This document shows positions 8,894 through 17,044 of a stretch of 64,000 bases of DNA, piece by piece. Every line of letters starts with the position of its first letter. Position 1 is the stretch's first letter. The stretch lies in contig NZ_RBIL01000001.1 in assembly GCF_003633755.1 (NCBI RefSeq), positions 1,039,426-1,103,425 of the forward strand. The letters are read 5' to 3'. The notes below the pieces were generated by a model, which saw nothing but the letters and a program-made list of their open reading frames with translations, was not told the DNA's origin and searched no databases. This stretch comes from Solirubrobacter pauli (GTDB lineage: Bacteria; Actinomycetota; Thermoleophilia; Solirubrobacterales; Solirubrobacteraceae). The position numbers and the translations under genes were made by a program.

Positions 8894-9644
8894 GACCGTC
8901 GACGACGCCGGGCGCTTCCTGATCGACCGCGGCGCGGACCCGCAGGTGATCGACGCCGTGACCGCGGCCGGCCGGCACGCGATCGAAGCCCGCGGGGCGT
9001 CCGCCGCCGCGCTGGCCGTCGCGGTGGTGTTCGCGCTCTTCATCGCGTCGTCGGCGTACCTGGCGGCGACGGTGGCGCTGAACGTGGTCGTCGAGGCGCG
9101 CGACGAGCGCAATCCGTTCCAGCGCCGCGCCTGGGCGCTCTTCGGGGCCTCCGTGGGCATCCTGCTGGGCGTCGGCGCGGTGGTGGCGGTGTTCCTCGGC
9201 GGCGATCTCGCCGGAGAGGCCGCCGGCGTCTTCGGCCTGGGCGACACCGCCGAGTCGGCGTGGCGCCTGCTGCGCCTCCCGCTCGCCGCGGTGCTGGCCA
9301 TGACGGGGTTCGCGTGGATGTACTACTCGGCGCCGACGGTCGACGACCCACGGTGGAAGTGGATCTCCGTCGGCGCGTGCGTCGCGGTCGCCGTCTGGCT
9401 CGTGGCCTCGGTCGGGCTGTTCCGGTTCGCGGCGGCGTTCGGCACCTACAACGCCACGTACGGGACGTTCGCCAGCGCGATCATCCTCGCCGTGTGGCTC
9501 TGGCTCACCAGCGCCGCGCTCCTGCTCGGCGCGGAGATCAACGCGGCGGGCCGCTACGCGGACAACCACGCCCACCCGATCAGCCGCTCCGGGCACAGCC
9601 CCGAGCGAGCCCAGCACGAGGCCGCGCGCACGGCCGCCGACTGA
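8736..9644 (+). CDS. YihY/BrkB family inner membrane protein
   Basis: This 302-residue integral membrane protein begins RRFWEQNMFHHAAALTYHALLALFQVLLLGVALLGLLG, the characteristic N-terminal motif of the BrkB/YihY family, with six hydrophobic segments in total. It ends in a cytoplasmic polar tail rich in His, Ser and Glu. The family was once mis-annotated as ribonuclease BN; its true role is unknown, with transport suggested. The gene follows the ArsR operon by 132 bases or overlaps the doubtful small ORF. It converges with the MocR gene, leaving only six bases between the stops. Confidence 0.9.
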   Translation: MSAFAHVLGSALRRFWEQNMFHHAAALTYHALLALFQVLLLGVALLGLLGTAETVDDAGRFLIDRGADPQVIDAVTAAGRHAIEARGASAAALAVAVVFALFIASSAYLAATVALNVVVEARDERNPFQRRAWALFGASVGILLGVGAVVAVFLGGDLAGEAAGVFGLGDTAESAWRLLRLPLAAVLAMTGFAWMYYSAPTVDDPRWKWISVGACVAVAVWLVASVGLFRFAAAFGTYNATYGTFASAIILAVWLWLTSAALLLGAEINAAGRYADNHAHPISRSGHSPERAQHEAARTAAD

Positions 9645-9650
9645 GCGCGC

Positions 9651-11027
9651 TCACGCGAACAGCCGGCGCACGCCTTCCGCGAGGCGCTCGGGCGGCTCGG
9701 CGGCGAACGTCAGCCGGAGGAACGGCCCTGGGGGCTCGGCGGCGAAGAACGGCCGTCCGGGTTGCACCAGCACCCCGGCCGCCGCGGCGCGCTGCGCGAG
9801 GTCGACGTCATCCGTGCCCGGCGGCAACGGCACCCACAGGTTCATCCCGCCCTCGGGCACGACCACCGGCAGCGGGACCGCCGCCACGAGCGCGTCCCGG
9901 CGCTCGGCCAGGACCGTGCGCAGCTTGCGCAGGTGCGCGCGCCACGCGGGCGCGCCGACGATCTCCAGCGCCGCCTCCTGCAGCGGCCCGGTGACGAACA
10001 GGTCCTCGACGATCCGCGCCGCCCTGAGCCGAGCCGCGGCCGGCCCGCGGGCGATCACGGCCGCGATCCGCAGCCCGGGCGCCGACGCCTTCGTGAGCGA
10101 CCGGATCCGCACCACGTGCCCGTCCTGGTCGTCCGCGAACAACGGCGGCGGCACGACCGCCGCGCCGCGCCGCCCGTGTGCCGGGCCCAGCGCGAGGTCG
10201 CGGAACGCGTCGTCCTCGACGATGAAGGCGCCCGCCGCGCGGACCGCCTCGAGCACCTCGGCGCGGCGCTCGGGCGCGAGCGTGGCGCCGTGCGGGTTGG
10301 CGAAGATCGGCTGCAGGTAGACGACGCGCGCCCCGGAGGCGGCGAGCGCGTCCGCGAGCAGGTCCGGACGGATGCCGTGGGCGTCGGCGGGCACCGGGAC
10401 CGGGCGCAGGCCCTGCGCGCGAGCGGCGACGAGCGCGCCCAGGTACGACGGCGACTCGACGATGATCGCCGCGCCGGGCGCGGCCAGCCCGCGGAAGCAG
10501 GCGGCGAGGGCCGCCTGCCCGCCGGGCGTGACCAGCACGTCGCCGGGGCTCGCGCCGGCCTCGGCGGCGAAGTACGCACGCAGTCCGCTGATGCCCTCGA
10601 GCGGGACGCGGTCCCACGCCCCGGGCCGGCGGGCGGCGCGGGCCAGCGCACCGCCGAGCAGCGCCGTCGGCTGCAGGTCCGCGGGCAGGTACCCGGACGA
10701 CAGCACGAGCGCGTCCGGCGACGGCGGCCGCAGCAGCCGCACCAGCGCGTCCGCGTCGATCGAGCGCGCCCCGAGCGGCACCGCCTGCCACGACGGATCG
10801 GGCACCCGAGGCTCGCTGCGCGCGGCCACGAACGTGCCCCGGCCGGGCCGCGCCTCGACGAGCCCACGCGCCGCCAGCTCCGCGATCGCCCGTTGCACCG
10901 TCGCCGGCCCGGCCCGGTGCCGCGCCATCAGCTCGCGCACCGACGGCAGGCGCTCCCCGGGCGCGCTCACGGCCACCTCGGCCTCCAGCGTTGCGGTTAT
11001 GGCGGTCGCTGCGTTATCGTCAGGCAT
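9651..11027 (-). CDS. MocR-type regulator (GntR winged helix + class I aminotransferase domain)
   Basis: This 458-residue regulator has an N-terminal GntR DNA-binding domain, APGERLPSVRELMARHRAGPATVQRAIAELAARGLVEARPGRGTFV. A fold-type I aminotransferase domain (about 90-458) follows, with VTPGGQAALAACF, ANPHGATL and the PLP lysine in IRSLTKASAPGLR. MocR proteins bind PLP and usually control neighbouring genes. The start ATG (11025-11027) overlaps the divergent transporter's ATG (11026-11028) in opposite orientation. Four TAACGC-like half sites surround the pair. The EamA transporter is the likely target. Confidence 0.92.
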   Translation of the reverse strand: MPDDNAATAITATLEAEVAVSAPGERLPSVRELMARHRAGPATVQRAIAELAARGLVEARPGRGTFVAARSEPRVPDPSWQAVPLGARSIDADALVRLLRPPSPDALVLSSGYLPADLQPTALLGGALARAARRPGAWDRVPLEGISGLRAYFAAEAGASPGDVLVTPGGQAALAACFRGLAAPGAAIIVESPSYLGALVAARAQGLRPVPVPADAHGIRPDLLADALAASGARVVYLQPIFANPHGATLAPERRAEVLEAVRAAGAFIVEDDAFRDLALGPAHGRRGAAVVPPPLFADDQDGHVVRIRSLTKASAPGLRIAAVIARGPAAARLRAARIVEDLFVTGPLQEAALEIVGAPAWRAHLRKLRTVLAERRDALVAAVPLPVVVPEGGMNLWVPLPPGTDDVDLAQRAAAAGVLVQPGRPFFAAEPPGPFLRLTFAAEPPERLAEGVRRLFA

Positions 11028-11068
11028 GAAGGATGCCAGTAACGCTATCGGCCGCACCGTGGTAACGC
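10993..11068. promoter_or_regulatory. Divergent MocR/EamA control region with TAACGC half sites
   Basis: Four copies of one hexamer surround the overlapping start codons. GCGGTTA (10993-10999, degenerate) and GCGTTA (11011-11016) point one way; TAACGC (11040-11045) and TAACGC (11063-11068) point the other. The inner pair forms an inverted repeat centred on the two ATGs. MocR regulators are known to bind paired repeats near divergent genes, so these are candidate operators. The half sites lie partly within both open frames, which is unusual and may mean the transporter really starts downstream. Confidence 0.6.
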
Positions 11069-12216
11069 AAGACACCCCCGAGGGGCCGGGCGAGGACCGG
11101 CGTGCGGCGGGCGAGCCGCGCGGGGCGGGCGGGGCCGACAACGCGCGCGCGGCCGGCGAGCCGCACCCGCCGGCGGCCACGACGGCCGTCGCCGTCGCCC
11201 TCGCGCGCGCGGCCGGCGAGCCGCACCCGCCGGCGGGCGCCGTCGCCGGGCGCGGCGCCCATCCCGGGGCGTGGAAGGCCGTGGCCTGGGGCTTCCTGGG
11301 CGTGCTGGCGTTCTCGTTCACGCTGCCGCTCACGCGCCATGCGGTCGAGGAGCTCGACGCCACGTTCGTCGGGCTCGGCCGGGCGCTCGTGGCCGCCGCG
11401 CTCGCCGGGGCGCTGCTGGCGATGCGCCGGGAGCCCCTGCCGGAGCGGCGGGACCTGCCGCGGTTCGCGGCGGTCGCCCTCGGGGTCGTGATCGGCTTCC
11501 CACTGTTCAGCACGCTGGCGCTCAGGCACTTGGAGGCGGCGCACGCGAGCGTGATCGTCGGGCTCCTGCCGGCCGCCACGGCCGTGTTCGCCGTCCTCCG
11601 GGCGGGTGAGCGGCCCAGCCGCGCGTTCTGGGTCGCGGCGGCCGCCGGGCTGGTCGCCGTCCTCGTGTTCGCCGCCACGCAGGGCGTGAACGGGCTCCAG
11701 CCGGCGGACCTGCTCGTGCTCGCGGCCGTCGCGTCGGCGGGGCTCGGCTATGCGGAGGGCGGCGTGCTGGCGCGCCGGTACGGCGGCTGGCAGGTGATCT
11801 GCTGGGCGCTCGTGTTCACGGCGCCGTTCCTGGTCCTCCCCACCGCGCTCTCCGCCGACGGCCTCGGGCACGTCAGCGTGACGGTGTGGCTGTGCTTCGC
11901 CTACGTCAGCGCCGTGAGCATGTTCCTCGGCTTCTTCGCCTGGTACCACGGGCTGGCGCTCGGCGGCGTCGCCAAGATCGGCCAGACGCAGCTCGCGCAG
12001 CCGGTGCTCACGCTCGCGTGGTCCGCTCTGCTCCTCGGCGAGCACATCACGCCGGGCATGGTCGTCGCCGCGCTGGCGATCGTCGCCTGCGTGCTCGCCA
12101 CGCAGCGCACGAGGGCTACAGCGGCTCCGCGACCTGGAACGCGAGCCGCGACCCGTCAGGCGCCCACGCCAGCTCACCCCGCTCCGCACCCTCCGGGAAG
12201 CGGTGGACCTCTGTGA
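11026..12216 (+). CDS. EamA/DMT family transporter with repetitive N-terminal extension
   Basis: The membrane part (about residues 85-360) has ten hydrophobic segments and the duplicated EamA layout of drug/metabolite exporters, from WKAVAWGFLGVLAFSFTLPLTRHAVEELD to VVAALAIVACVLATQR. Before it, the frame holds ~80 Ala/Gly/Pro-rich residues with the phrase RAAGEPHPPA encoded by a duplicated 35-base DNA repeat. The true start may lie further downstream near 11250; the ATG at 11026 is used here because it is the only ATG before the first helix. The last ~33 codons run antisense into the lipoprotein gene. Substrate is unknown; control by the divergent MocR is likely. Confidence 0.8.
   Translation: MKDASNAIGRTVVTQDTPEGPGEDRRAAGEPRGAGGADNARAAGEPHPPAATTAVAVALARAAGEPHPPAGAVAGRGAHPGAWKAVAWGFLGVLAFSFTLPLTRHAVEELDATFVGLGRALVAAALAGALLAMRREPLPERRDLPRFAAVALGVVIGFPLFSTLALRHLEAAHASVIVGLLPAATAVFAVLRAGERPSRAFWVAAAAGLVAVLVFAATQGVNGLQPADLLVLAAVASAGLGYAEGGVLARRYGGWQVICWALVFTAPFLVLPTALSADGLGHVSVTVWLCFAYVSAVSMFLGFFAWYHGLALGGVAKIGQTQLAQPVLTLAWSALLLGEHITPGMVVAALAIVACVLATQRTRATAAPRPGTRAATRQAPTPAHPAPHPPGSGGPL
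11142..11236 (+). repeat. 35-base direct repeat, two copies 60 bases apart
   Basis: Bases 11142-11176 and 11202-11236 are identical, including GGCCGGCGAGCCGCACCCGC, and a partial third copy occurs near 11102-11120. They encode RAAGEPHPPA twice in the transporter's N-terminal extension. The 60-base period keeps the reading frame. The repeat could be a recent tandem duplication or an untranslated regulatory repeat if translation begins downstream. Confidence 0.75.
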
Positions 12217-13036
12217 CCGTCCCGGAGTCGGCGTCGATCACCGACACGGCCCACTGGCCGTCCGCGCGGTAGCCGTAGGTCGCGATCGCGCGGCCGTCCG
12301 GCGACCACGCGACCTCCAGCGCCACGACCGGCGCCGTGCGGACCGCGCCGGACGTGAGGTCGGCCCACGCCACGACCCGGCCACTCGCGGCGGCGACGCG
12401 CTCGCCCACCGGCGACCATGAGGGCCGCTCGGCCCCTGCGGGGAGCGCCACGCGCTTGCGCCGGCCGTCGGCGACCGCCGTGATGACCAGACCGCGCTTG
12501 TCGCCGGTGACGACGCGCTTGCCGTCGGGCGAGAACGGCTGCCGCCCCAGATAGCCTGTGCCGCTCGTGATCGTCCGCAGCCGTCGCCCCGTCGCCGCGC
12601 TGAACACGACACCGCCGCGCCAGCCCTCGCTCTCGACGATCAGGCGCCGCGCGTCCGGCGACCAGAACGCGCGCGGCTCGTCGAGCGCGGAGTCCGGGAT
12701 CTTGATGCGCCGCGTGCCGACGGCGAGGCGGATCCCGCGTCGCCCGGCACGGAACGACGCGACCGCGCGGTGCCCGGGACGCAACGCGGCACCGACGACC
12801 TCGCACGTCGGATCGACCGGCGGCGCGTCGATGATCGGGTCCTGCACCGGACGGACTTCGCACGGCGCGTCGCTGAGGACGGCCAGCGCCTGCCCGCCTG
12901 AGAACCCGAGGTCGAGCACGAGCTTCGGCACGGGGACGGGAACGGGCACCGGCGGCGCCGTCCGCACCGCTTCCCCGGCGCTCGAGGCGCCGCACCCGAC
13001 GAGCAGGAGGCACACGGGCAGGGCGGAGCGCCGCAT
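12116..13036 (-). CDS. Secreted lipoprotein with WD40/TolB-like propeller
   Basis: The product has 306 residues. Residues 1-15 form a lipoprotein signal, MRRSALPVCLLLVGCGASS, with lipobox LVGC. A short Pro-Val linker (PVPVPVPVP) follows. The rest shows repeated propeller blades such as AFWSPDARRLIVES, PFSPDGKRVVTGD, PSWSPVGERVAAA, VAWSPDGRAIATYGY and LAWAPDGSRLAFQ. It is predicted to sit on the outer face of the membrane; no ligand is known. Its 3' end overlaps the convergent transporter frame by 101 bases. Confidence 0.85.
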   Translation of the reverse strand: MRRSALPVCLLLVGCGASSAGEAVRTAPPVPVPVPVPKLVLDLGFSGGQALAVLSDAPCEVRPVQDPIIDAPPVDPTCEVVGAALRPGHRAVASFRAGRRGIRLAVGTRRIKIPDSALDEPRAFWSPDARRLIVESEGWRGGVVFSAATGRRLRTITSGTGYLGRQPFSPDGKRVVTGDKRGLVITAVADGRRKRVALPAGAERPSWSPVGERVAAASGRVVAWADLTSGAVRTAPVVALEVAWSPDGRAIATYGYRADGQWAVSVIDADSGTVTEVHRFPEGAERGELAWAPDGSRLAFQVAEPL

Positions 13037-13057
13037 GCCCGCACTGTAGTCCGCGGC

Positions 13058-13642
13058 TCAGCCGAGCACGAAGGACGGCGGCGGGGTGCCCTCGATGCGC
13101 ACCGGCACCTGCGCCAGCGGGCTGCGCTCCCACACGTCCCGCACGAGCGCGAACACGACCACGTCGTGCATCTCGTCGCCGTGCCGGTGCCACGCGCGCA
13201 ACACGCCCTCGCGGCGGAAGCCGACGCGCTCCAGCGCCCGCTGCGAGCGCCCGTTGCGCGTGTTCGCCCACGCGGTGAGCCGCTCCGCGCCGAGCCGGCG
13301 GAACGCCAGCCCGGAGATGAGCGCCTTGGCCTCGGAGTTCGCCCCCGAGCCCCAATGCGGCTCGCCCATCCACGAGCCGACCGTCGCCCGCCGGTCACGC
13401 TTGGAGACCTCGGTCAGGCCGGTCACGCCGAGCACGCCGTCGGGCGAGTCGACCACGAAGTCCATGATCTCCCCCGACTCGCGCTTGGACGCCTGCGCGG
13501 CGATCCACGCCTCCGCCTGCCCGACTTCCGCGTACGGACCCCACGAGAACCAGCGCGTCACGAGCGGGTTCGAGGCGAGGTCGAACAGCCGCGGCGCGTC
13601 CTCCGCCGCCGGATACCGCAACGTCAGGCGCGGCCCGCTCAC
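13058..13642 (-). CDS. GNAT family N-acetyltransferase (RimJ/RimL-like)
   Basis: The 194-residue product reads LTLRYPAAEDAPRLFDLASNPLVTRWFSWGPY at the start. The acetyl-CoA-binding region follows (LISGLAFRRLGAERLTAWANTRNGRSQRALERVGFRREGVLRAWHRHGDEMHDVVVFAL), which is diagnostic of the RimJ/RimL subgroup of GNAT enzymes. The substrate may be a protein N-terminus or a small amine. The GTG at 13642 is the first acceptable start in frame with the domain; the frame stays open upstream but has no ATG nearby. It is the last gene of the leftward run after the small Cys/His protein. Confidence 0.85.
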   Translation of the reverse strand: MSGPRLTLRYPAAEDAPRLFDLASNPLVTRWFSWGPYAEVGQAEAWIAAQASKRESGEIMDFVVDSPDGVLGVTGLTEVSKRDRRATVGSWMGEPHWGSGANSEAKALISGLAFRRLGAERLTAWANTRNGRSQRALERVGFRREGVLRAWHRHGDEMHDVVVFALVRDVWERSPLAQVPVRIEGTPPPSFVLG

Positions 13643-13668
13643 GACGAGCGGGTCACGCTCGTGCGGCG

Positions 13669-13839
13669 TCAGGAGTCCATGGCGTCGTAGGCCTCGCGGT
13701 CGACCGTCTGGTGGATCTCGTCGTCCGACGGGGACTCGTCGTGCTCGTCGGCGAGGTGGTCCTTGAGCTGCTTGGCCAGGCTGTCGTCGTCGGCGGCCGT
13801 GAGGGGCTCGCCACAGACGTTGCACTCGATCGTACGCAC
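13669..13839 (-). CDS. Small Cys/His protein, DUF1059-like
   Basis: This 56-residue acidic protein reads VRTIECNVCGEPLTAADDDSLAKQLKDHLADEHDES, with a C-x-x-C followed by H-x4-H, the metal-binding pattern of DUF1059 proteins. The GTG at 13839 is preceded by GGGAG at a good distance and lies 13 bases after the rpiB stop. An in-frame ATG at 13878 would begin inside rpiB and is less likely. Function is unknown. Its place at the end of the pentose phosphate operon may be only co-transcription. Confidence 0.75.
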   Translation of the reverse strand: MRTIECNVCGEPLTAADDDSLAKQLKDHLADEHDESPSDDEIHQTVDREAYDAMDS

Positions 13840-13852
13840 GCTTCCCAACTCC

Positions 13853-14314
13853 CTAGATGTCGTCCCGGAGGAACTCACGCTCGATGCCGTCGATCTTCGC
13901 CAGGCGTCGCTTGTGGCGATCCTCCCCGGTGAACTCGGCGGCCAGATACGCCTTGATGATGTCCGCGGCCAGCGACGGCCCGATCACCCGTCCGCCGAGG
14001 CAGAGGACGTTGCAGTCGTCGTGCTCGACGGACTGGTGCGCCGTGTAGGTGTCGTGGGCGACGACGGCGCGGATGTTCGGGAACTTGCACGCCGCCACGG
14101 CGACGCCCGCGCCCGACCCGCAGACCAGGATCGCGCGGTCGGCGGTGCCGCCGCGGACCGCCTCGGAGGCGAGGCGGGCGGTGTCCGGGTAGTCGACCGG
14201 GTCGGTCGACCAGGTGCCGAGGTCGTGCACCTCGTGCCCCTCGGCCTCGATCGCCGCGATCACCATCGGCTTGAGCGGGAACCCGGCGTGGTCGAACGCG
14301 CAGGCGATCTTCAT
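13853..14314 (-). CDS. rpiB: Ribose-5-phosphate isomerase B
   Basis: This 153-residue RpiB/LacAB-family enzyme interconverts ribose 5-phosphate and ribulose 5-phosphate in the non-oxidative pentose phosphate branch. It has the N-terminal CAFDHAGFPLK, the active-site Cys in ILVCGSGAGVAVAACK and the His-rich segment AHDTYTAHQSVEHDDCNVLCLGGRVIG. The start ATG overlaps the ROK kinase stop by four bases. It belongs to the tkt-pgi-gnd-zwf-opcA-pgl-ROK-rpiB series, all read leftward. Confidence 0.93.
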   Translation of the reverse strand: MKIACAFDHAGFPLKPMVIAAIEAEGHEVHDLGTWSTDPVDYPDTARLASEAVRGGTADRAILVCGSGAGVAVAACKFPNIRAVVAHDTYTAHQSVEHDDCNVLCLGGRVIGPSLAADIIKAYLAAEFTGEDRHKRRLAKIDGIEREFLRDDI

Positions 14315-15312
14315 GCGTGCTCCCCCGAGATCGCGCCCTGCAGGTTGCGGCCCGTGCTCTCGGCGTACTCCTGCGCCGCGATCAGCGCCGCGCCGAGCAC
14401 GCCGGCGCGCGGCCCGTGGCGCGCGATCCGGATCGTCGTGTTCAGGCCCAGCCCCGGGACGACGTGGCGGAAGGCCGCGTCCTTGGCGGGCTCGAGGATG
14501 AGCGCGCCGGCACGCGAGACGCCGCCGCCGAGCACCACCTCGAGCGGGTCGAACGTGTTGATCGCGTTGGCGATGCCGATCCCGATCCGCTCGCCGAGCA
14601 CGCGCAGGCACCACAGGCAGGCGTCGTCGCCCGCCTCGGCGCCGGCGACCACGTCGTGGCCGTCCACGTTGCCCTTCTTGGCGGTGACCTTGCCCAGGTG
14701 CGAGTCCGGGTACTGGATCGCGGCGTAGTCGGCCAGCCGGTCCAGCGCGCGACCACTCGCCAGCGTCTCCAGCGATCCCCGCTGCGGGAACGGGTCGCCC
14801 GGCACGTTGTTGCCGAACTGCACGTCGCGCCCGATGATCGTGTGCCCGACCTCCGCGGCCGACGTGGTCGCGCCGCGGTAGAGCTTGCCGCCCAGCACCC
14901 AGCCGCCACCGACGCCGGTGCCGATCGTCAGCATGACCAGCGAGTCGACGACGATCTTGCCGTCGTCGAACGCCTCGGCCAGCGCCGCGCAGCCCGCGTC
15001 GTTCTCGACGTAGACCGGCACGCCCATGCGCTCGGTCAGCAGCGAGCGCAGCGGGATGTCGTGCAGCGGGATGTTGACGGAGGCGAGGATCTTGCCCGTC
15101 TTGAACTCGATGATCGACGGCATGCCGATGCCGATGCCGCGGGTCTCGGGCGTGATCGCGCTCTCGATCGCGACCGCGAGCTGCTCCACGAGCGCTTCCT
15201 GCGACGCCTGGTTGGTCGGCGTGACTACAGGATCGGACAGCTCTCCACCTTCCAAGACCGACACCGCGATCTTGGTCCCCCCCACATCGACTCCGATGAA
15301 CTGATCGCTCAC
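14311..15312 (-). CDS. ROK family sugar kinase (glucokinase-like) lacking the zinc motif
   Basis: The product has 333 residues. ATP-binding motif FIGVDVGGTKIAVSVLEGG opens the protein; VENDAGCAALAEA holds the catalytic Asp; LTIGTGVGGGWVLGGKLYRG and EVGHTIIG follow, as in glucokinases of the ROK family. The usual zinc site, C-x-C-G-x-x-G-C-x-E, is replaced by FPQRGSLETLASG, so all its cysteines are gone. In its operon it would feed glucose 6-phosphate to Pgi and Zwf, which fits glucokinase. Substrate specificity remains inference. The start overlaps the pgl stop by four bases. Confidence 0.88.
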   Translation of the reverse strand: MSDQFIGVDVGGTKIAVSVLEGGELSDPVVTPTNQASQEALVEQLAVAIESAITPETRGIGIGMPSIIEFKTGKILASVNIPLHDIPLRSLLTERMGVPVYVENDAGCAALAEAFDDGKIVVDSLVMLTIGTGVGGGWVLGGKLYRGATTSAAEVGHTIIGRDVQFGNNVPGDPFPQRGSLETLASGRALDRLADYAAIQYPDSHLGKVTAKKGNVDGHDVVAGAEAGDDACLWCLRVLGERIGIGIANAINTFDPLEVVLGGGVSRAGALILEPAKDAAFRHVVPGLGLNTTIRIARHGPRAGVLGAALIAAQEYAESTGRNLQGAISGEHA

Positions 15313-15995
15313 GCGAGCTCCTTGGCCGCAGCCGGATCCAGTACGACGAGCAACTCTCCCGCACCTGGACGCACGAATGCCGCGGGCGAGTCGGCATCCG
15401 GTGTAGCAGCAAACGCGCGCGCGACGGCCTTCGCCTTGTCCGCACCGGTGACCAGGAACACCGTCAAACGCCCGCTGTTCAAGGCCGGAAGCGTCAAAGA
15501 GATGCGCGGAACCTGCGGTTCCATGCCTGCAAGTTCCACGCCGGTCACGAGCCGCGAGCGCTCCTGCACCTCCGGCTTGCCGGGGAACAGCGAGGCGCAG
15601 TGCGCGTCCGGGCCGAGGCCGAGCAGCAGCAGGTCCCAGCGCGGCTCCGAGCCGAGGCGCTCGCGCACGGACGCCTCGTAGGACGCGCTGCCGGCGTCCG
15701 GGCCGAGCTCGCCCTCCATCCGCATCACGGTCGGCCGCACGCCGCGGTCCAGGCGCCCGAGCAGCGCCTCGTTCGCCATCCGGAAGTTCGACAGGCCGCT
15801 CTCCGGCGGCACGCAGCGCTCGTCGCTGAACCAGACGGTCGCGCTGCTCCAGTCCGCCCCGGCGCGGGACGCGATCTCGTACGCCAGCTTGGGCGTGGAC
15901 CCGCCCGTGAGCACGAGGTCACCCCCCGCTGACGCGGCATCCACCAGCAGCCCGGCGACCACTTCCGCCGGGTTCTCCTCCACTCGGATCTCCAC
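15309..15995 (-). CDS. pgl: 6-phosphogluconolactonase
   Basis: This 228-residue enzyme of the DevB/NagB-like family hydrolyses 6-phosphogluconolactone. Clear motifs are DLVLTGGSTPKLAYEI, VWFSDERCVPPESGLSNFRMANEALL and WDLLLLGLGPDAHCASLFPG, with the catalytic DxHxASLFP pattern. It starts at an ATG overlapping the opcA stop by one base and ends overlapping the kinase start. The order zwf-opcA-pgl is the standard actinobacterial arrangement. Confidence 0.93.
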   Translation of the reverse strand: MEIRVEENPAEVVAGLLVDAASAGGDLVLTGGSTPKLAYEIASRAGADWSSATVWFSDERCVPPESGLSNFRMANEALLGRLDRGVRPTVMRMEGELGPDAGSASYEASVRERLGSEPRWDLLLLGLGPDAHCASLFPGKPEVQERSRLVTGVELAGMEPQVPRISLTLPALNSGRLTVFLVTGADKAKAVARAFAATPDADSPAAFVRPGAGELLVVLDPAAAKELA

Positions 15996-17044
15996 TACAC
16001 CACCATCGCCTCGGCTGATTTCAGCGCCGGACGATAGGTGGGATCGCGCAGCAGTGCTTGCCGGACGCCCTCGCCGAGGATGCCGCCCTCGCCGCGCGAG
16101 GCCCCCATGACGGTCCAGGCGCGCTCGGTGCCGTCGCGGTCACGGCGCATCGCGCGCAGCCCGCCGGGGGACCGGTCGAGCGCCATCGCCTGGCCGTTCG
16201 CGAGCTCGATCGTCACGCCGGCGAGGCCGGGCGAGCTCATCTCGACGGGTTCGAGCGTGAGCTTGATGTCCTGCCGGCGCGTGTGCGCGGTGCCCGTCCA
16301 ACGGCCGCGGCCGGCGCTCAGCGGCCCCGGCTCCCAGCCCAGCCGGGAGGCCAGCCAGCCGCAGAACAGCACGCCGGAGGCCAGCGAGTCCTCGCGATGG
16401 CGGACGGTCACGGCGCTGATCGCCTTCAGGTCCGGCCGCCGCCGCGGGGAGTCGAACGCCGCCGCCACGCGCTCGCGCCACGGCGTCGAGCGCAGCCACG
16501 CGAGGTCGACGACGTACGTGTCGTCGGTGAGGCTGTCGGCGCGCAGCAGCGCGCGCTCGACGTCCTGCTCGTCCTGGGAGTCGATCAGCGTGATCTGCGC
16601 GAGCTTGCGCAGCTCGTCGACCGCCTCGGGGTAGCCGTGCGGTGACCACACCATCGTCGCCAGGTCGGTGACGACGAGCGGGTCGAGGATCGTGTCGAGC
16701 TTCTTGAGGTGCTTCTCCCCGACGAGCAGCGACACGCGCTCGCGCCCGACGGAGATCGAGCCCGACTTGGGCGCGTCGACCGTGCCGACGCGCACGCTCG
16801 CCGCCAGCCGTGTGCGGCCGGGGTCGACGAGCACGAGCAGCAGCCGCGACGGGTGGAACCGGCCCACGCGCTGCAGCCGGTTCTCGACCTCGCCGCGGAA
16901 CTCGCGGTCGGCGATCACGACCATGTTCATCACGCGCGCCGGAACGTACGCGCGCTCCTCCTTGTGCCGCGCGATGAACATGTTGCGCAGCGCGGCCTCG
17001 ATCCGGCCGGGCGTCGTGTCGTCCTCGCGCCAGAGGTCTTCCAC
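15995..17044 (-). CDS. opcA: Glucose-6-phosphate dehydrogenase assembly protein OpcA
   Basis: The product has 349 residues. OpcA is an allosteric partner needed for full activity of Zwf in cyanobacteria and actinobacteria. The protein begins VEDLWREDDTTPGRIEAALRNMF, and shows the two conserved parts: an N-terminal domain (ARVMNMVVIA, VGRFHPSRLLLVLV) and a C-terminal one (HTRRQDIKLTLEP). The GTG at 17044 shares a base with the zwf stop. It is encoded directly after zwf, as expected for its partner. Confidence 0.9.
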   Translation of the reverse strand: MEDLWREDDTTPGRIEAALRNMFIARHKEERAYVPARVMNMVVIADREFRGEVENRLQRVGRFHPSRLLLVLVDPGRTRLAASVRVGTVDAPKSGSISVGRERVSLLVGEKHLKKLDTILDPLVVTDLATMVWSPHGYPEAVDELRKLAQITLIDSQDEQDVERALLRADSLTDDTYVVDLAWLRSTPWRERVAAAFDSPRRRPDLKAISAVTVRHREDSLASGVLFCGWLASRLGWEPGPLSAGRGRWTGTAHTRRQDIKLTLEPVEMSSPGLAGVTIELANGQAMALDRSPGGLRAMRRDRDGTERAWTVMGASRGEGGILGEGVRQALLRDPTYRPALKSAEAMVV

